A stretch of DNA of 64,000 bases from Bacteroidales bacterium. Its GTDB lineage: Bacteria > Bacteroidota > Bacteroidia > Bacteroidales > UBA932. The stretch spans positions 1 to 64,000 of the forward strand of contig DUNA01000064.1 in NCBI GenBank assembly GCA_012839605.1, in the 5' to 3' direction. The notes under the pieces are model-generated. The model was not told where the DNA came from and searched no databases. It saw only the letters and a program-made list of their open reading frames with translations. A program made the translations under genes and the position numbers. Below are positions 23,240 to 32,873 of this stretch, piece after piece. Each line of letters starts with the position of its first letter. Within the stretch, counting starts at the first letter, position 1.

Positions 23240-23848
23240 ATGGAGATAAAACATGCCGTATTTCATTCCTCATCTGTAAAACCGGATGAGCCCGTTGTTC
23301 CGGCGTTACAGGAAGTGGCTTTTATTGGCAGATCCAATGTAGGTAAGTCTTCACTGATAAATACATTGTGTCGCAAACACCAATTGGCACACACTTCCTC
23401 TACCCCCGGCAAAACATTGTTGATTAACCGCTTTATCATTGATGACCGCTGGATGATTACTGACCTGCCGGGTTATGGATATGCAAAAATATCTAAAACA
23501 AAAAGAGCAGCCCTCAGAACCATGATACAAAAGTACATCCGGTATGCTCCCGGAATGGTACTGCTGCTTGTATTGATAGATGCCAGACATCCGTTACAGC
23601 CCATTGATTTGGATTTTATCTTGCAATTGGGTCAATGGCAGATACCGTTTGCCATCGTTCTGACAAAAACAGACAAGCTCTCAAAAACTGCCGTCAAAAA
23701 ACAAGTAGAACACTTTAAACAAGCTCTATCCTCACACTGGGATCCCTTGCCCCCCATATTTCACACTTCTTCAAAAACAGGAGCCGGTACAGAAGAGTTG
23801 TTGGATTATTTAGGTTCCGTCCTTATATTTGTCAAATCTTCTAATTAA
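23240..23848 (+). CDS. engB: Ribosome biogenesis GTPase EngB (YihA/YsxC)
   Basis: A 202-residue essential-type GTPase for large-subunit assembly. G1 is GRSNVGKSSLIN, G2 includes SSTPGKTLLIN, G3 is DLPGYGYAK and G4 is TKTDKL; the length matches the family. A near-consensus -7 box TATCTTAG (23228-23235) ends 4 bases before the ATG. The prs gene follows after 7 bases. Confidence 0.95.
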   Translation: MEIKHAVFHSSSVKPDEPVVPALQEVAFIGRSNVGKSSLINTLCRKHQLAHTSSTPGKTLLINRFIIDDRWMITDLPGYGYAKISKTKRAALRTMIQKYIRYAPGMVLLLVLIDARHPLQPIDLDFILQLGQWQIPFAIVLTKTDKLSKTAVKKQVEHFKQALSSHWDPLPPIFHTSSKTGAGTEELLDYLGSVLIFVKSSN

Positions 23849-23855
23849 ACGGACA

Positions 23856-24806
23856 ATGGATCATCTGCATTTATTTAAAGTCTTTTCTTGCCGCGGATCC
23901 AGATATCTTGCCGAACGTATTTCCAGCCATCTGGGTTTACCCTTGGGATTGTTATCTGTAACCACATTCAGCGACGGTGAATTTCAACCTGCGTTTGATG
24001 AAAGCGTAAGAGGAGCAACTATTTTTATTATTCAATCTACTTTTCCTCCGGTTGACAACTTGTTTGAATTGTTGCTTACCATAGATGCCGCCAAAAGGGC
24101 TTCTGCCTATCAAGTGATGGCCGTCATTCCTTATTTTGGCTGGGCAAGACAAGATCGTAAAGACCGACCGCGGGTGTCTATAGGCGCCAAGATGGTGGCC
24201 AATCTACTGCACGCAGTAGGCTGTGATCGCGTTATGACCATGGATTTACATGCAGATCAGATTCAAGGCTTTTTTGATTTCCCTGTAGACCACGTGTATT
24301 CCAGTTCTGTTTTTGTACCGTATATCAAAAGCCTGAATTTGGAAAATCTTTCAGTAGCCGCCCCGGACATGGGGGGTGCCAAAAGAGCGAACGCTTACGC
24401 CAGAAAACTGGAATGTCCGTTGATTATTTGCCATAAATCAAGAGAAAAAGCCAATGTGGTGGGCAGTATGACGGCTATTGGAGACGTAAAGGACAGAAAC
24501 ATCATCATACTGGACGACATGATTGACACGGCAGGTACTATGGTAAAAGCAGCCGAAATGATGATAGATAAAGGAGCACGCAGCGTACGAGCCATAGCCA
24601 CACACCCCGTTTTATCAGGGTTGGCATACAACACCATTGCCAATTCGCCTTTGGAAGAAGTGATTGTCACAGATACCATTCCTTTGTGCAAAGACCCCAA
24701 CGTAGATAAAAGTAAAATCAAAGTGTTGTCCATAGCACAAGAATTTGCAGATATCATTGAAAAAGTATATAACTACCAATCTATAAGCAGCAAATTTACT
24801 TTGTAA
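23856..24806 (+). CDS. prs: Ribose-phosphate pyrophosphokinase
   Basis: Makes PRPP for nucleotide, NAD and amino-acid synthesis. The 316-residue protein has FSDGEFQPAFDESVRG, the catalytic-flap region WARQDRKDRPR, and the PRPP/ribose-phosphate loop DDMIDTAGTMVKAA. The start at 23856 (MDHLHLFKVFSCRGS) is preferred to the upstream in-frame start, which lies inside engB. Its stop overlaps the nadE ATG (TAATG), and PRPP is a precursor for NAD, a sensible pairing. Confidence 0.96.
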   Translation: MDHLHLFKVFSCRGSRYLAERISSHLGLPLGLLSVTTFSDGEFQPAFDESVRGATIFIIQSTFPPVDNLFELLLTIDAAKRASAYQVMAVIPYFGWARQDRKDRPRVSIGAKMVANLLHAVGCDRVMTMDLHADQIQGFFDFPVDHVYSSSVFVPYIKSLNLENLSVAAPDMGGAKRANAYARKLECPLIICHKSREKANVVGSMTAIGDVKDRNIIILDDMIDTAGTMVKAAEMMIDKGARSVRAIATHPVLSGLAYNTIANSPLEEVIVTDTIPLCKDPNVDKSKIKVLSIAQEFADIIEKVYNYQSISSKFTL

Positions 24807-25642
24807 TGAAATCGGTAGAGCAGCTATACAAAACCCTTGTGAACGGTATCAGCCGGTTTTTTGAAGAAGCCGGTAAAAAGAAAGCTGTTTTGGGTATTTC
24901 GGGAGGTCTGGATTCTGCAGTTGTCGCTTGTCTTGCCCAAGACGCTTTGGGCCCGTCTCAAGTACACGGATTGCTTTTACCGGGACCTTTTTCCACCATT
25001 CATTCGTTGACAGACGCGTTCAAACTGTGCTCACTTAACAAGATAAGCCATCACGTGATCTCTATAGATCCCATATACCAAAAATTTGTCCGCGAACTCT
25101 CACCCGTACTTGAACACACATCCCAGGATGTGACGGAAGAAAACCTTCAAGCCCGTATCCGCGGTGTTTGCCTGATGGCTTATGCCAATAAAAAGGATGC
25201 CCTTTTGCTTTGTACAAGCAATAAAAGCGAATTGGCCATGGGATATGGTACATTGTACGGAGACCTTGCTGGTGCTGTAATGGTTTTGGGAGATGTTTAC
25301 AAAACACAAGTATACGAATTGGCCGATTTTTTGAATAGAGAAAGAGAGCGCATTCCGGCCCATACCATAACAAAAGAACCTTCTGCAGAACTGCGCATAG
25401 ACCAAAAAGACAGCGATTCGTTACCTCCTTATCCCATTTTGGATCCCATCTTAAAGGCGTTTATAGAAGAGAAGCGGGCGGCTAAAGAAATTATTACTGC
25501 GGGTTTTCCGTTAGATATTGTCACAAAGATCTGTAAACAATTGGGGATGTCCTCGTTCAAGTATTTACAGACACCTCCTGTTTTAGCTGTTACTGAACAC
25601 CCTCTGCTTCCTAAGAATAAGTGTTACAGGTATTCCACATGA
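24806..25642 (+). CDS. nadE: NAD(+) synthase, ammonia-dependent type
   Basis: Amidates nicotinate adenine dinucleotide to NAD. The 278-residue protein has the PP-loop LGISGGLDSAVVACL at about 29-43, CTSNKSELAMGYGTLYGDLAGA and the C-terminal half that closes the active site (KEPSAELR). There is no glutaminase domain, so ammonia is the expected nitrogen source, either free or from another subunit. It is coupled to prs upstream and to a small membrane gene downstream (ATGA). Confidence 0.94.
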   Translation: MKSVEQLYKTLVNGISRFFEEAGKKKAVLGISGGLDSAVVACLAQDALGPSQVHGLLLPGPFSTIHSLTDAFKLCSLNKISHHVISIDPIYQKFVRELSPVLEHTSQDVTEENLQARIRGVCLMAYANKKDALLLCTSNKSELAMGYGTLYGDLAGAVMVLGDVYKTQVYELADFLNRERERIPAHTITKEPSAELRIDQKDSDSLPPYPILDPILKAFIEEKRAAKEIITAGFPLDIVTKICKQLGMSSFKYLQTPPVLAVTEHPLLPKNKCYRYST

Positions 25643-25854
25643 CAGTTTTTTTGTTAACATTGGGAGTGTTGGCTTTAGGAATAGCTGCTATGAGCCTTAC
25701 TGTTCTACTAAGAAAGAACCACAATTTTTCCCGTTTTTCTGTTGGACAGAACAGACATATGAGCAAGCGGGAAATCAAGTGTCCGAAAGAAGAAGAAAGA
25801 TTGCTCCATAAAAAAGATAAAAATGGGTATTGTAGCCATTGTGGGAAGGCCTAA
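25639..25854 (+). CDS. Small membrane protein with C-terminal CxxC
   Basis: A 71-residue protein with one N-terminal transmembrane helix (about 2-24, [18 protein letters not shown]). A basic cytoplasmic tail ends with two cysteine sites, IKCPKEEER and YCSHCGKA, that could bind a metal. I recall short Bacteroidota proteins with a similar helix, an F-x5-G-x-N-x-x-M segment and a late Cys, but know no function. Start 25639 overlaps the nadE stop by ATGA; the 3' end overlaps der by 32 bases. Confidence 0.7.
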   Translation: MTVFLLTLGVLALGIAAMSLTVLLRKNHNFSRFSVGQNRHMSKREIKCPKEEERLLHKKDKNGYCSHCGKA

Positions 25855-27127
25855 TGTAGGTAAATCCACCCTCTTTAACAGATTGGCGGGAAGACGTCAA
25901 GCCATTGTAGATCCGGTATCGGGTGTTACAAGAGATCGCCATTACGGAAGAACAGACTGGAATGGAAGAGAATTCTCTATTATAGACACCGGTGGATACG
26001 CAGAAAAATCAGGAGATTTTTTTGAAGAGCAGATTCAGCAGCAAGTTTTGATAGCCATTGACCAATCGGACGTGGTGCTCTTTGTGGTTGATGTTCAAAC
26101 AGGCATAACAGATTACGATGAAATTGTTGCAGAAATTTTAAGAAAATCAGGCAAAAACGTAATCGTTGTTGTCAACAAAGTTGACGACGGCAGGTCTATA
26201 TATGATACGTATGCATTCCACGCCTTAGGCTTGGGAGATCCCATATCTATCTCAGCTATTAGTGGAAGCGGCACAGGAGATCTACTTGATAAAGTGCTGG
26301 AATTGCTTCCTGAAAAAAAAGCAACAGAACAAGAACAACAAATCCCTCGATTGGCCATTGTGGGAAAACCGAACGTGGGGAAATCCTCCCTTGTAAACGC
26401 ATTACTTGACGAAGAAAGAAGTATTGTAACCTCATTACCCGGTACTACCAGAGACTCTATAGCCACACATTACAACAAATTTGGATACGAATTTCTGTTG
26501 ATAGACACGGCAGGACTGCGAAAAAAATCAAAAACAAAAGAAGACCTTGAATTTTATGCTTCCATGCGCTCCATCAGAGCCATTGAACAGTCGGATGTTT
26601 GTATTGTCATGATGGATGCATCGCTGGGAATAGAGGCTCAAGACCTGAACATCTTTCATTTGGTCTGGAAAAATAAAAAGGGTTGCGTGGTAGTCATAAA
26701 CAAATGGGACTTGGTAGAAAAAGACACAAATACGCAAGATGCTTTTGAAAAAGTCATAAGACAACGAATTGCTCCCTTTACGGACGTTCCTATTCTTTTT
26801 ACATCTGTCATTAAAAAGCAAAGAATATTGCATATTTTAAAAACAGCTTCTGAAGTTTTTGAAAGCAAGTCAAAACGTATACCTACATCACAATTGAATG
26901 AAGTAATGCTTCCCCTCATTGAGCGTACTCCTCCACCGGCAACAAAAGGAAAGTACATCAAAATAAAGTACATTACACAATTGCCCACATCCTCGCCTTC
27001 GTTTGCTTTTTTCTGCAATCTTCCACAATATGTGAAAGAACCTTACAAACGATTCTTAGAAAATACTTTGCGTGAACATTTTGATTTTCACGGAGTTCCT
27101 ATTCAGATTTTTATGAGAAAAAAGTAA
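25823..27127 (+). CDS. der: Ribosome biogenesis GTPase Der (EngA)
   Basis: A 434-residue protein with two tandem GTPase domains and a C-terminal KH-like domain, acting in 50S assembly. Domain 1 has [17 protein letters not shown] and NKVD. Domain 2, from about 173, has [22 protein letters not shown] and NKWDL. The end, [25 protein letters not shown], is typical of Der. Length is normal. Confidence 0.97.
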   Translation: MGIVAIVGRPNVGKSTLFNRLAGRRQAIVDPVSGVTRDRHYGRTDWNGREFSIIDTGGYAEKSGDFFEEQIQQQVLIAIDQSDVVLFVVDVQTGITDYDEIVAEILRKSGKNVIVVVNKVDDGRSIYDTYAFHALGLGDPISISAISGSGTGDLLDKVLELLPEKKATEQEQQIPRLAIVGKPNVGKSSLVNALLDEERSIVTSLPGTTRDSIATHYNKFGYEFLLIDTAGLRKKSKTKEDLEFYASMRSIRAIEQSDVCIVMMDASLGIEAQDLNIFHLVWKNKKGCVVVINKWDLVEKDTNTQDAFEKVIRQRIAPFTDVPILFTSVIKKQRILHILKTASEVFESKSKRIPTSQLNEVMLPLIERTPPPATKGKYIKIKYITQLPTSSPSFAFFCNLPQYVKEPYKRFLENTLREHFDFHGVPIQIFMRKK

Positions 27128-27137
27128 GAATCCCTTG

Positions 27138-27548
27138 TCAGTCCTTCTCAATTCGAACTTGCTGAAGGGTATGTTCACCTCTTTTTGATTTTGCAAAGAG
27201 CGTTACACGAAAACGTTCTCCCCCCGCCACAAGAGTTCCTATGCAATAACGCATGGGCAGTGCTCCGCTCAGGTGAACAATAGTAAAAGATTTTGGAGTG
27301 TAGCGGGCATAAAAATTTCGCATGAGTTGACGAGCTTGGCTTTTGCTACATACCCCGGCAGTTCCCAATATGTCTACCTCTATGTCTTCTGCAAACCATT
27401 GAGCAAACGTAGCGGCATCTCCACTTTTCAGGTCTTCTCCTATAGCCGTGAAAAGTGTTTTTGATTCCTGATCTTGTGCATGTGTCCACAAAGGCGTCAA
27501 CACAAAAAAACTAACTAAAAGAAAGAATGCTGTTGTCTTCCCGGCCAT
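27138..27548 (-). CDS. DUF4783 periplasmic protein (NTF2-like)
   Basis: A 136-residue protein with a signal peptide (about 1-24, ending WTHAQ). The small alpha/beta domain has LKSGDAATFAQWFAEDIEVDILG and CSKSQARQLMRNFYARYTPKSFTIVH, the pattern of DUF4783, an NTF2-like family almost confined to Bacteroidota. No function is known. It stands alone between der and rlmH, convergent with der and divergent from rlmH. Confidence 0.85.
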   Translation of the reverse strand: MAGKTTAFFLLVSFFVLTPLWTHAQDQESKTLFTAIGEDLKSGDAATFAQWFAEDIEVDILGTAGVCSKSQARQLMRNFYARYTPKSFTIVHLSGALPMRYCIGTLVAGGERFRVTLFAKSKRGEHTLQQVRIEKD

Positions 27549-27588
27549 AACTATACTCTAAAACATGGGCAAGTTACACATATTTTCT

Positions 27589-27596
27589 TACTTTTG
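27589..27596 (+). promoter_or_regulatory. -7 box of rlmH
   Basis: TACTTTTG fits TANNTTTG and ends 4 bases before the ATG at 27601. No TTTG at -33 is visible. This supports the 27601 start and a leaderless transcript. Confidence 0.5.
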
Positions 27597-27600
27597 CCCA

Positions 27601-28074
27601 ATGAATATTGTGCTGCTTTGTATGGGTAAAACGCAGATGCCCTATTTAAAGGAAGGCATTCATGACTATGAAAAACGATTAAAACATTACGTTCGTTTTG
27701 CACGCATAGAATTGCCCGACTTGAAAAACACGGCATCTACTCCTATCCCTTCAATCAAAGAAAAAGAAGGCAAGCAACTTTTAAAACAAGTAAAAAGCGG
27801 AGACCATCTTATTCTTTTTGATGAAAGGGGCAGCACTTATACATCCAAGCAAATGTCGTTCCAAATTGAACAACATTTGCAAAAAGGTACAAAGAGGCTT
27901 GTTTTTGCCATCGGAGGGGCGTATGGGTTCTCTGAAGAAATAAAAAACAGGGCGCAAGAAACGTGGTCTCTTTCCTCATTGACGTTTCCTCACCAATTGG
28001 TACGTTTATTGTGCATTGAACAGATATACAGGTGCTTTACCATCATAAAAAGAGAAAACTACCACCACGAATGA
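27601..28074 (+). CDS. rlmH: 23S rRNA pseudouridine-1915 N3-methyltransferase
   Basis: A 157-residue SPOUT methyltransferase that modifies position 1915 of helix 69. It shows ILFDERGSTYTSKQMSF, the knot motif FAIGGAYGFSEE and the end SLTFPHQLVRLLCIEQIYRCFTIIKRENYHH, as in all RlmH. The start at 27601 (MNIVLLCMGKTQ) is chosen over a longer frame because of the standard N-terminus and the -7 box just upstream. Its stop overlaps the sensor kinase start (ATGA). Confidence 0.96.
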   Translation: MNIVLLCMGKTQMPYLKEGIHDYEKRLKHYVRFARIELPDLKNTASTPIPSIKEKEGKQLLKQVKSGDHLILFDERGSTYTSKQMSFQIEQHLQKGTKRLVFAIGGAYGFSEEIKNRAQETWSLSSLTFPHQLVRLLCIEQIYRCFTIIKRENYHHE

Positions 28075-31000
28075 AGTACAAAGAAATTCTTAAAAAGATG
28101 TGGAATTACAGACACTTGCTACCTTTTGTGGTAGCTATCGTGTTGCTTATTCTTTCTTTTTCAGAATTGACTCCCCACAACAAACGTATGGTAAGATTGG
28201 TGGGAGTTGAGAAAAAGCTTCACAACAAACAACGTATCATAGAAGAAATCGCAAGTGAAGAATTGGATAAAAACCCTTTGGCTGACTTGGCTGACAATCG
28301 TGTCCAAAACGACATGGTCATTTACAAATACTACAAAGACAGCCTCATCTCTTGGGTCAACACATTTCCCATTGTAAACGACAGCTACAGCCCGGGAACC
28401 ATGTTTCCCGGTTTTTCCTATTTCTCAAGAAATACAATCCTTCACCAACCTCTGTCCGGTGTGGACGGAACGGAACAATATATGAATTTGGGAAGTGCCT
28501 GGTATGTAGTAAGAGCATACAGCAAAGAACATGTCACAATCATTACAGGTATACTTATAAAGACGGATTTCCCGTTCAGCAACAATTTTATTGAATCCCA
28601 AATAAACCGTTCTTTCAAACTGCCCGCACATAGCTCTATTGTTCCTTTGAATTTGGACGAAGGGTTTATAGTATTTGGAAAAGACGATGGAATACTGTTT
28701 ACCATACTAAGCGACACGTCTCTTCAAGATTACTCAGACTCTGTCATCTTACGATGGATTGCCACAGGCTTGGCCCTGCTGTCTTTACTCATAACCTATT
28801 TCAGAAAAAGGAAGGCCGTCTATGCCATATGTGTAATAGCTGTTTTGGGGATGATGAGATATATAATGTTTGTCTATGCCGGTTCTTTGCAATTGGACAC
28901 ACTGTTTTTCTCTCCCCTTCTTTTTGCCGGAGGCACCATGGAGAACTCCTTGGCTGCTATGGTGCTCAATACCCTTTTTGTGTTTCTTGGAGCATGGACC
29001 CTTTATATGGCGCGCCAAGATATAAAAGACATCTATACAACAAGCATCAGAAAGTGCTCCATATGCATACCCATCCTTTTGTGGATACTCATTGCTGCCA
29101 CTCTTTGGTTAACGCACCACACGTTAAAAGTGCTGACAATGGATTCCAACATTGTGTTGGAATTGTTCAAACTAGACGAAATCACCCGGTATTCAGGAGT
29201 AGCTTACATCATTCTTGCATTCCTGTTTCTTTCTGTATTTCTGCTTATACGCACCTTACCCATATACGAGAAACACAAAATACGATCTTTCCTGTTCAGC
29301 AATCAAGCCGCTTTCTTATTCGTCCTATTCTCAGCCCTCTACAGCTTAATTGCCGTTACCCATTACGGCAACGAAAAAGAAATCAACTTGTACAAAGTAT
29401 GGACACAAAAGATGTCTGTAGAGAGGGATTTGAAATTGGAAATGCAGCTCAGACGGATAGAAGAAAGGATTGCCATAGACCCCATACTCTCTATTATGAT
29501 ACAAATGGAGCAGGACCACGACCTGATTTTGTCGCGCATCAGAGAAACGTACTTTACAGATTTTATCCAAAAATACCAGATACAAATTACTATATGCGAA
29601 CCGGGTGATGTACTTGTAGTGGCCGGATTGCCCAAACCCGTTTCCTGCTACCAATACTTCCATAGTGAAATCCTCAAAAACGGAACACCTCTAGCGGAAG
29701 ATTCCAGATTTTACAATGTTGACAACAAATTGGGCACCGTTAGCTATATTGGAGTGTTCACATTTTACAGTTACAGCGGGTCGCAAGATTTATATATAGT
29801 ACTAGATTCCAGATACATAAAAGATGCGCTGGGCTATCCTTCCCTTCTTTCCGACAGGTCGCAGTTGGATCGTTTCAAATTGCCTCACAATTATTCGTAC
29901 GCCAAATACATCAACAACAAACTGGTATCCAACAGCGGAAAATATACATACCCCAGTATATTGACATTTGAGCCTGAGGAAGGGTTCAACATCAGAAAAG
30001 AAAACAAAGACCTACACAGCTATTATAAAATAGACAACAAAGTACTTCTTATTACACGGCCGTTGCGTTCGCCTTTGCCTTATCTGGTCTCTCTATCATA
30101 TCTCTTTCTTTTCTACGGGCTTGTTTTTTTCTTGGTATTGACATTGCTCAGGGAAAACGACCTGAGAATCAACCTACCGCAGCATTCATTCCGGCGAAAA
30201 ATAACAATCATGCTTGTGGGACTTCTTATGGTGGCGCTCATTTTGATGGCAGTCGGCAGCATAGGCTTTGGACTGCGGTTGTACGAAGACACAAACAACA
30301 GTCAAATGAGGCAACAAATGGATGCGGCTCGTGCTTGCCTGGACGAATACGTTCGCTTTGCAGATAGGTCTACAGATCCTGCAGCCAATATGGCGGAACT
30401 GATGAATACCATCAATCGCTTGTCTTCCAACATTCAAATTCACGTCAACTTGTTCGATTTGAGTGGAAGGTTGCTTCGCTCTGCACAACCGGAAATATTT
30501 GAACGTCACTTACTCAGTGCCCGTATGGACGACCAAGCTTTCCGCAGATTGAAAAACAACGAAACACCACAATTTGTACAAAAAGAGAGAATTGGGTCAC
30601 TCGTATATTATTCCATGTACGCTCCGCTATACCATACGAACGGAGAACCGGCAGCTTATATACAAATACCTTATTTTTCCGGTCAAACAGATGTGGCCAG
30701 AGACACAACAGCCATTGTGGCCGCCATCATAAACTTGTACTTGCTTTTGATATTGGGAGCCGTCTTTGTCAGCTACGCTTTCTCCAATCAAATTACAAGG
30801 CCTCTGGCTTTGGTGGGAGAGAAAATCAGCCGCTTGGATGTCACACAAAAGCCGGATCACATCCAGTACACTTCAAACGACGAACTGGGTCTGTTGGTAC
30901 AAGCATACAACAAAATGGCAGACGACTTGAATGAAAGCACAAGACGTTTGGCGCAATCAGAAAGAGAACAGGCTTGGAGAGAAATGGCACAACAAATTGC

Positions 31001-31637
31001 TCATGAAATAAAGAATCCGCTTACTCCCATGCGTTTGAGCATTCAACATCTCATACGCTTGAAACAAGAGGAGTCGCCAAAATGGCAAGAACATTTTGAC
31101 ACCATATTGACTTCTTTGTTGGAGCAAATTGATATTTTATCGCAAGCGGCTTCCGATTTTTCAAATTTCTCAAGGCTCAATACAGAAAGCCCGGTTGAAG
31201 TTGAATTAAACGACTTGATTAAAGAGCAAACGGTCTTGTTTTCCACTTTTGATCATATAAAGATTCACTTTAAATCAACCGTTTCCAAAGCCCTTGTAAA
31301 CGTAAGACGCACCCAATGGGTCAGCGTTTTGGTCAATCTGCTGTCGAACGCAGTACAAGCGGTGGAAGAACAATCTATTGGAGTCATAAGCATACATCTG
31401 ACAGATGAAAAAGACGCCTATCTTATCAAAGTAGCCGATAACGGTCCCGGCGTACCTGAAGAAAACAGACACAAACTGTTCCACCCCAATTTTACAACAA
31501 AAAGCTCCGGTACGGGATTGGGCCTGGCCATTTGCCGAGGCATTGTAGAACAATACGGAGGAAGCATCTTCTACACCTCTTCCGAATGGGGAGGCGCTTG
31601 CTTTAACGTAATGATTCCTAAGACAACGGTTGTTTGA
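28071..31637 (+). CDS. Large NtrY-like membrane sensor histidine kinase
   Basis: A 1188-residue sensor kinase. One N-terminal helix (about 17-34) is followed by an extracytoplasmic region to about 225, then six or so membrane helices (about 225-440) and a second extracytoplasmic region (about 440-655). Two more helices, a third sensor region and a last helix at about 885-910 complete the input half. A HAMP linker (ITRPLALVGEKISRLD), a HisKA domain with His978 (IAHEIKNPLTP) and an ATPase domain with LLSNAVQAVEE, DNGPGVPE and GTGLGLAICRG follow. The EIKNPLTP H-box is the NtrY type. The signal is unknown. It is coupled to rlmH, and its 3' end overlaps the convergent NtrX-like regulator by 20 bases; the two are likely partners. 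Confidence 0.92.
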   Translation: MKYKEILKKMWNYRHLLPFVVAIVLLILSFSELTPHNKRMVRLVGVEKKLHNKQRIIEEIASEELDKNPLADLADNRVQNDMVIYKYYKDSLISWVNTFPIVNDSYSPGTMFPGFSYFSRNTILHQPLSGVDGTEQYMNLGSAWYVVRAYSKEHVTIITGILIKTDFPFSNNFIESQINRSFKLPAHSSIVPLNLDEGFIVFGKDDGILFTILSDTSLQDYSDSVILRWIATGLALLSLLITYFRKRKAVYAICVIAVLGMMRYIMFVYAGSLQLDTLFFSPLLFAGGTMENSLAAMVLNTLFVFLGAWTLYMARQDIKDIYTTSIRKCSICIPILLWILIAATLWLTHHTLKVLTMDSNIVLELFKLDEITRYSGVAYIILAFLFLSVFLLIRTLPIYEKHKIRSFLFSNQAAFLFVLFSALYSLIAVTHYGNEKEINLYKVWTQKMSVERDLKLEMQLRRIEERIAIDPILSIMIQMEQDHDLILSRIRETYFTDFIQKYQIQITICEPGDVLVVAGLPKPVSCYQYFHSEILKNGTPLAEDSRFYNVDNKLGTVSYIGVFTFYSYSGSQDLYIVLDSRYIKDALGYPSLLSDRSQLDRFKLPHNYSYAKYINNKLVSNSGKYTYPSILTFEPEEGFNIRKENKDLHSYYKIDNKVLLITRPLRSPLPYLVSLSYLFLFYGLVFFLVLTLLRENDLRINLPQHSFRRKITIMLVGLLMVALILMAVGSIGFGLRLYEDTNNSQMRQQMDAARACLDEYVRFADRSTDPAANMAELMNTINRLSSNIQIHVNLFDLSGRLLRSAQPEIFERHLLSARMDDQAFRRLKNNETPQFVQKERIGSLVYYSMYAPLYHTNGEPAAYIQIPYFSGQTDVARDTTAIVAAIINLYLLLILGAVFVSYAFSNQITRPLALVGEKISRLDVTQKPDHIQYTSNDELGLLVQAYNKMADDLNESTRRLAQSEREQAWREMAQQIAHEIKNPLTPMRLSIQHLIRLKQEESPKWQEHFDTILTSLLEQIDILSQAASDFSNFSRLNTESPVEVELNDLIKEQTVLFSTFDHIKIHFKSTVSKALVNVRRTQWVSVLVNLLSNAVQAVEEQSIGVISIHLTDEKDAYLIKVADNGPGVPEENRHKLFHPNFTTKSSGTGLGLAICRGIVEQYGGSIFYTSSEWGGACFNVMIPKTTVV

Positions 31638-32799
31638 ACAGAGGGTCGGCGTACGCCTTAACCTCTTCATCGCTGATGGTAGCCGGTGAAAGTATGATGA
31701 GCCTCTCCACTACGTTTCTCAATTCTCGCACATTGCCCGTCCAATGCAATTTCTGCAATTCTTCCATAGCTTCCGGCGTGATGTCCTTTGGTGCAATTCC
31801 ATACTCTGCACAAATCTGCTCAATAAAATATTGGGTAAGAAGAGGAATGTCTTCTTTTCTTTCCGCCAACGGAGGCACGTGAATGAGTATGACACTCAAA
31901 CGGTGGTACAAGTCTTCGCGGAAAGCTCCTTTTTCTATCTCGCTCACCAAATCTTTATTTGTTGCCGTGACAATCCTCACATCTACGTGAATGTCTTTAT
32001 CTGAACCTACTCTGGATATTTTGTTTTCTTGAAGTACCCGCAAGACTTTGGCCTGAGCAGCCAACGACATATCTCCAATTTCATCCAAAAACAAAGTTCC
32101 CCCATCTGCCTGCTCAAATTTCCCTTTATGTTGTCTTATGGCAGAGGTAAAAGACCCTTTCTCATGACCAAACAGTTCACTTTCAATAAGTTCTCCCGGA
32201 ATGGCTGCGCAATTGACCTCTACGAACGGCATAGCAGAACGGTGGCTTTTTTCGTGAAGCCATCTGGCGACCAACTCTTTACCGGTGCCGTTGGAACCCG
32301 TTATCAACACCCTGGCATCTGTCGTGGCCACCCGGTCTATCATTGTCCATATACGGCTGATGGCAGCAGATTTTCCTACAAGCGGAGGTACCTTAGAATC
32401 TTTTTTTCGCAAATTTTTGTTCTCTCGAACCAATGTAGCCTTGTCGTTCGCATTCCGTATAGTAATAAGGATCCTGTTCAGATCAAGAGGCTTTTCAATA
32501 AAATCGTACGCCCCTTTTTTGATACACTCTACGGCCGTATCTATATTTCCATGACCGGAAATCATAATCACCGGAATATCCAACCCCATTTCTTGTATCT
32601 TGTCCAATACTTCTATCCCGTCAATACCGGGCATTTTGATGTCACAGAAAATGGTATCTATTTGCTCTTTGCCTGATTCCAGTATAGCAAGAGCCTGTTC
32701 TCCGTTTTCTGCCAACACGACCTTATAGTCTTCGTATTCCAGAATTTCTTTTAATGTATTGCGAATGCTTCTTTCGTCATCAATGATCAATATCTTCAT
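31618..32799 (-). CDS. NtrX-like sigma-54 activator lacking the DNA-binding domain
   Basis: A 393-residue response regulator. The receiver (1-120) has phospho-acceptor Asp53 in FCDIKMPG and the Lys in FIEKPLD. The AAA+ domain (about 140-370) has Walker A-like GSNGTGKELVARW, Walker B GGTLFLDEIGDM and an R-finger region. The sigma-54 contact loop GAFTGA reads GSFTSA, keeping Phe-Thr but changing two residues. The protein ends 20 or so residues after the WTGNVRELRNVVERLIIL lid, with no Fis-type helix-turn-helix. It may act without specific DNA binding or through a partner. The likely kinase is the convergent NtrY-like protein. A TATCTTTG box lies 21 bases upstream of its start. Confidence 0.9.
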   Translation of the reverse strand: MKILIIDDERSIRNTLKEILEYEDYKVVLAENGEQALAILESGKEQIDTIFCDIKMPGIDGIEVLDKIQEMGLDIPVIMISGHGNIDTAVECIKKGAYDFIEKPLDLNRILITIRNANDKATLVRENKNLRKKDSKVPPLVGKSAAISRIWTMIDRVATTDARVLITGSNGTGKELVARWLHEKSHRSAMPFVEVNCAAIPGELIESELFGHEKGSFTSAIRQHKGKFEQADGGTLFLDEIGDMSLAAQAKVLRVLQENKISRVGSDKDIHVDVRIVTATNKDLVSEIEKGAFREDLYHRLSVILIHVPPLAERKEDIPLLTQYFIEQICAEYGIAPKDITPEAMEELQKLHWTGNVRELRNVVERLIILSPATISDEEVKAYADPLFKQPLS

Positions 32800-32820
32800 A
32801 CGTCCCTCTTTTACGATTGC

Positions 32821-32828
32821 AAAGATAA
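32821..32828 (-). promoter_or_regulatory. -7 box of the NtrX-like gene
   Basis: The minus strand reads TATCTTTG, 21 bases before the ATG at 32799. No TTTG is seen at -33. Confidence 0.4.
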
Positions 32829-32858
32829 GGCGAATTTCAGAAATAGCAGATTTTCGTT

Positions 32859-32866
32859 ACTTTTGG
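32859..32866 (+). promoter_or_regulatory. -7 box of cmk
   Basis: TACTTTTG fits TANNTTTG and ends 7 bases before the cmk ATG at 32874. The -33 region has ATTTCA, a weak match only. Confidence 0.45.
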
Positions 32867-32873
32867 AAGAGAT

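Noticed and set aside
25050-25059. Palindrome around CACGTG in nadE
   Set aside because: A single short palindrome inside a conserved coding region is expected by chance.
28754-29608. Open frame of 284 codons inside the sensor kinase gene
   Set aside because: It is a shifted frame through the membrane part of the kinase, and the main frame is supported by domains on both sides.
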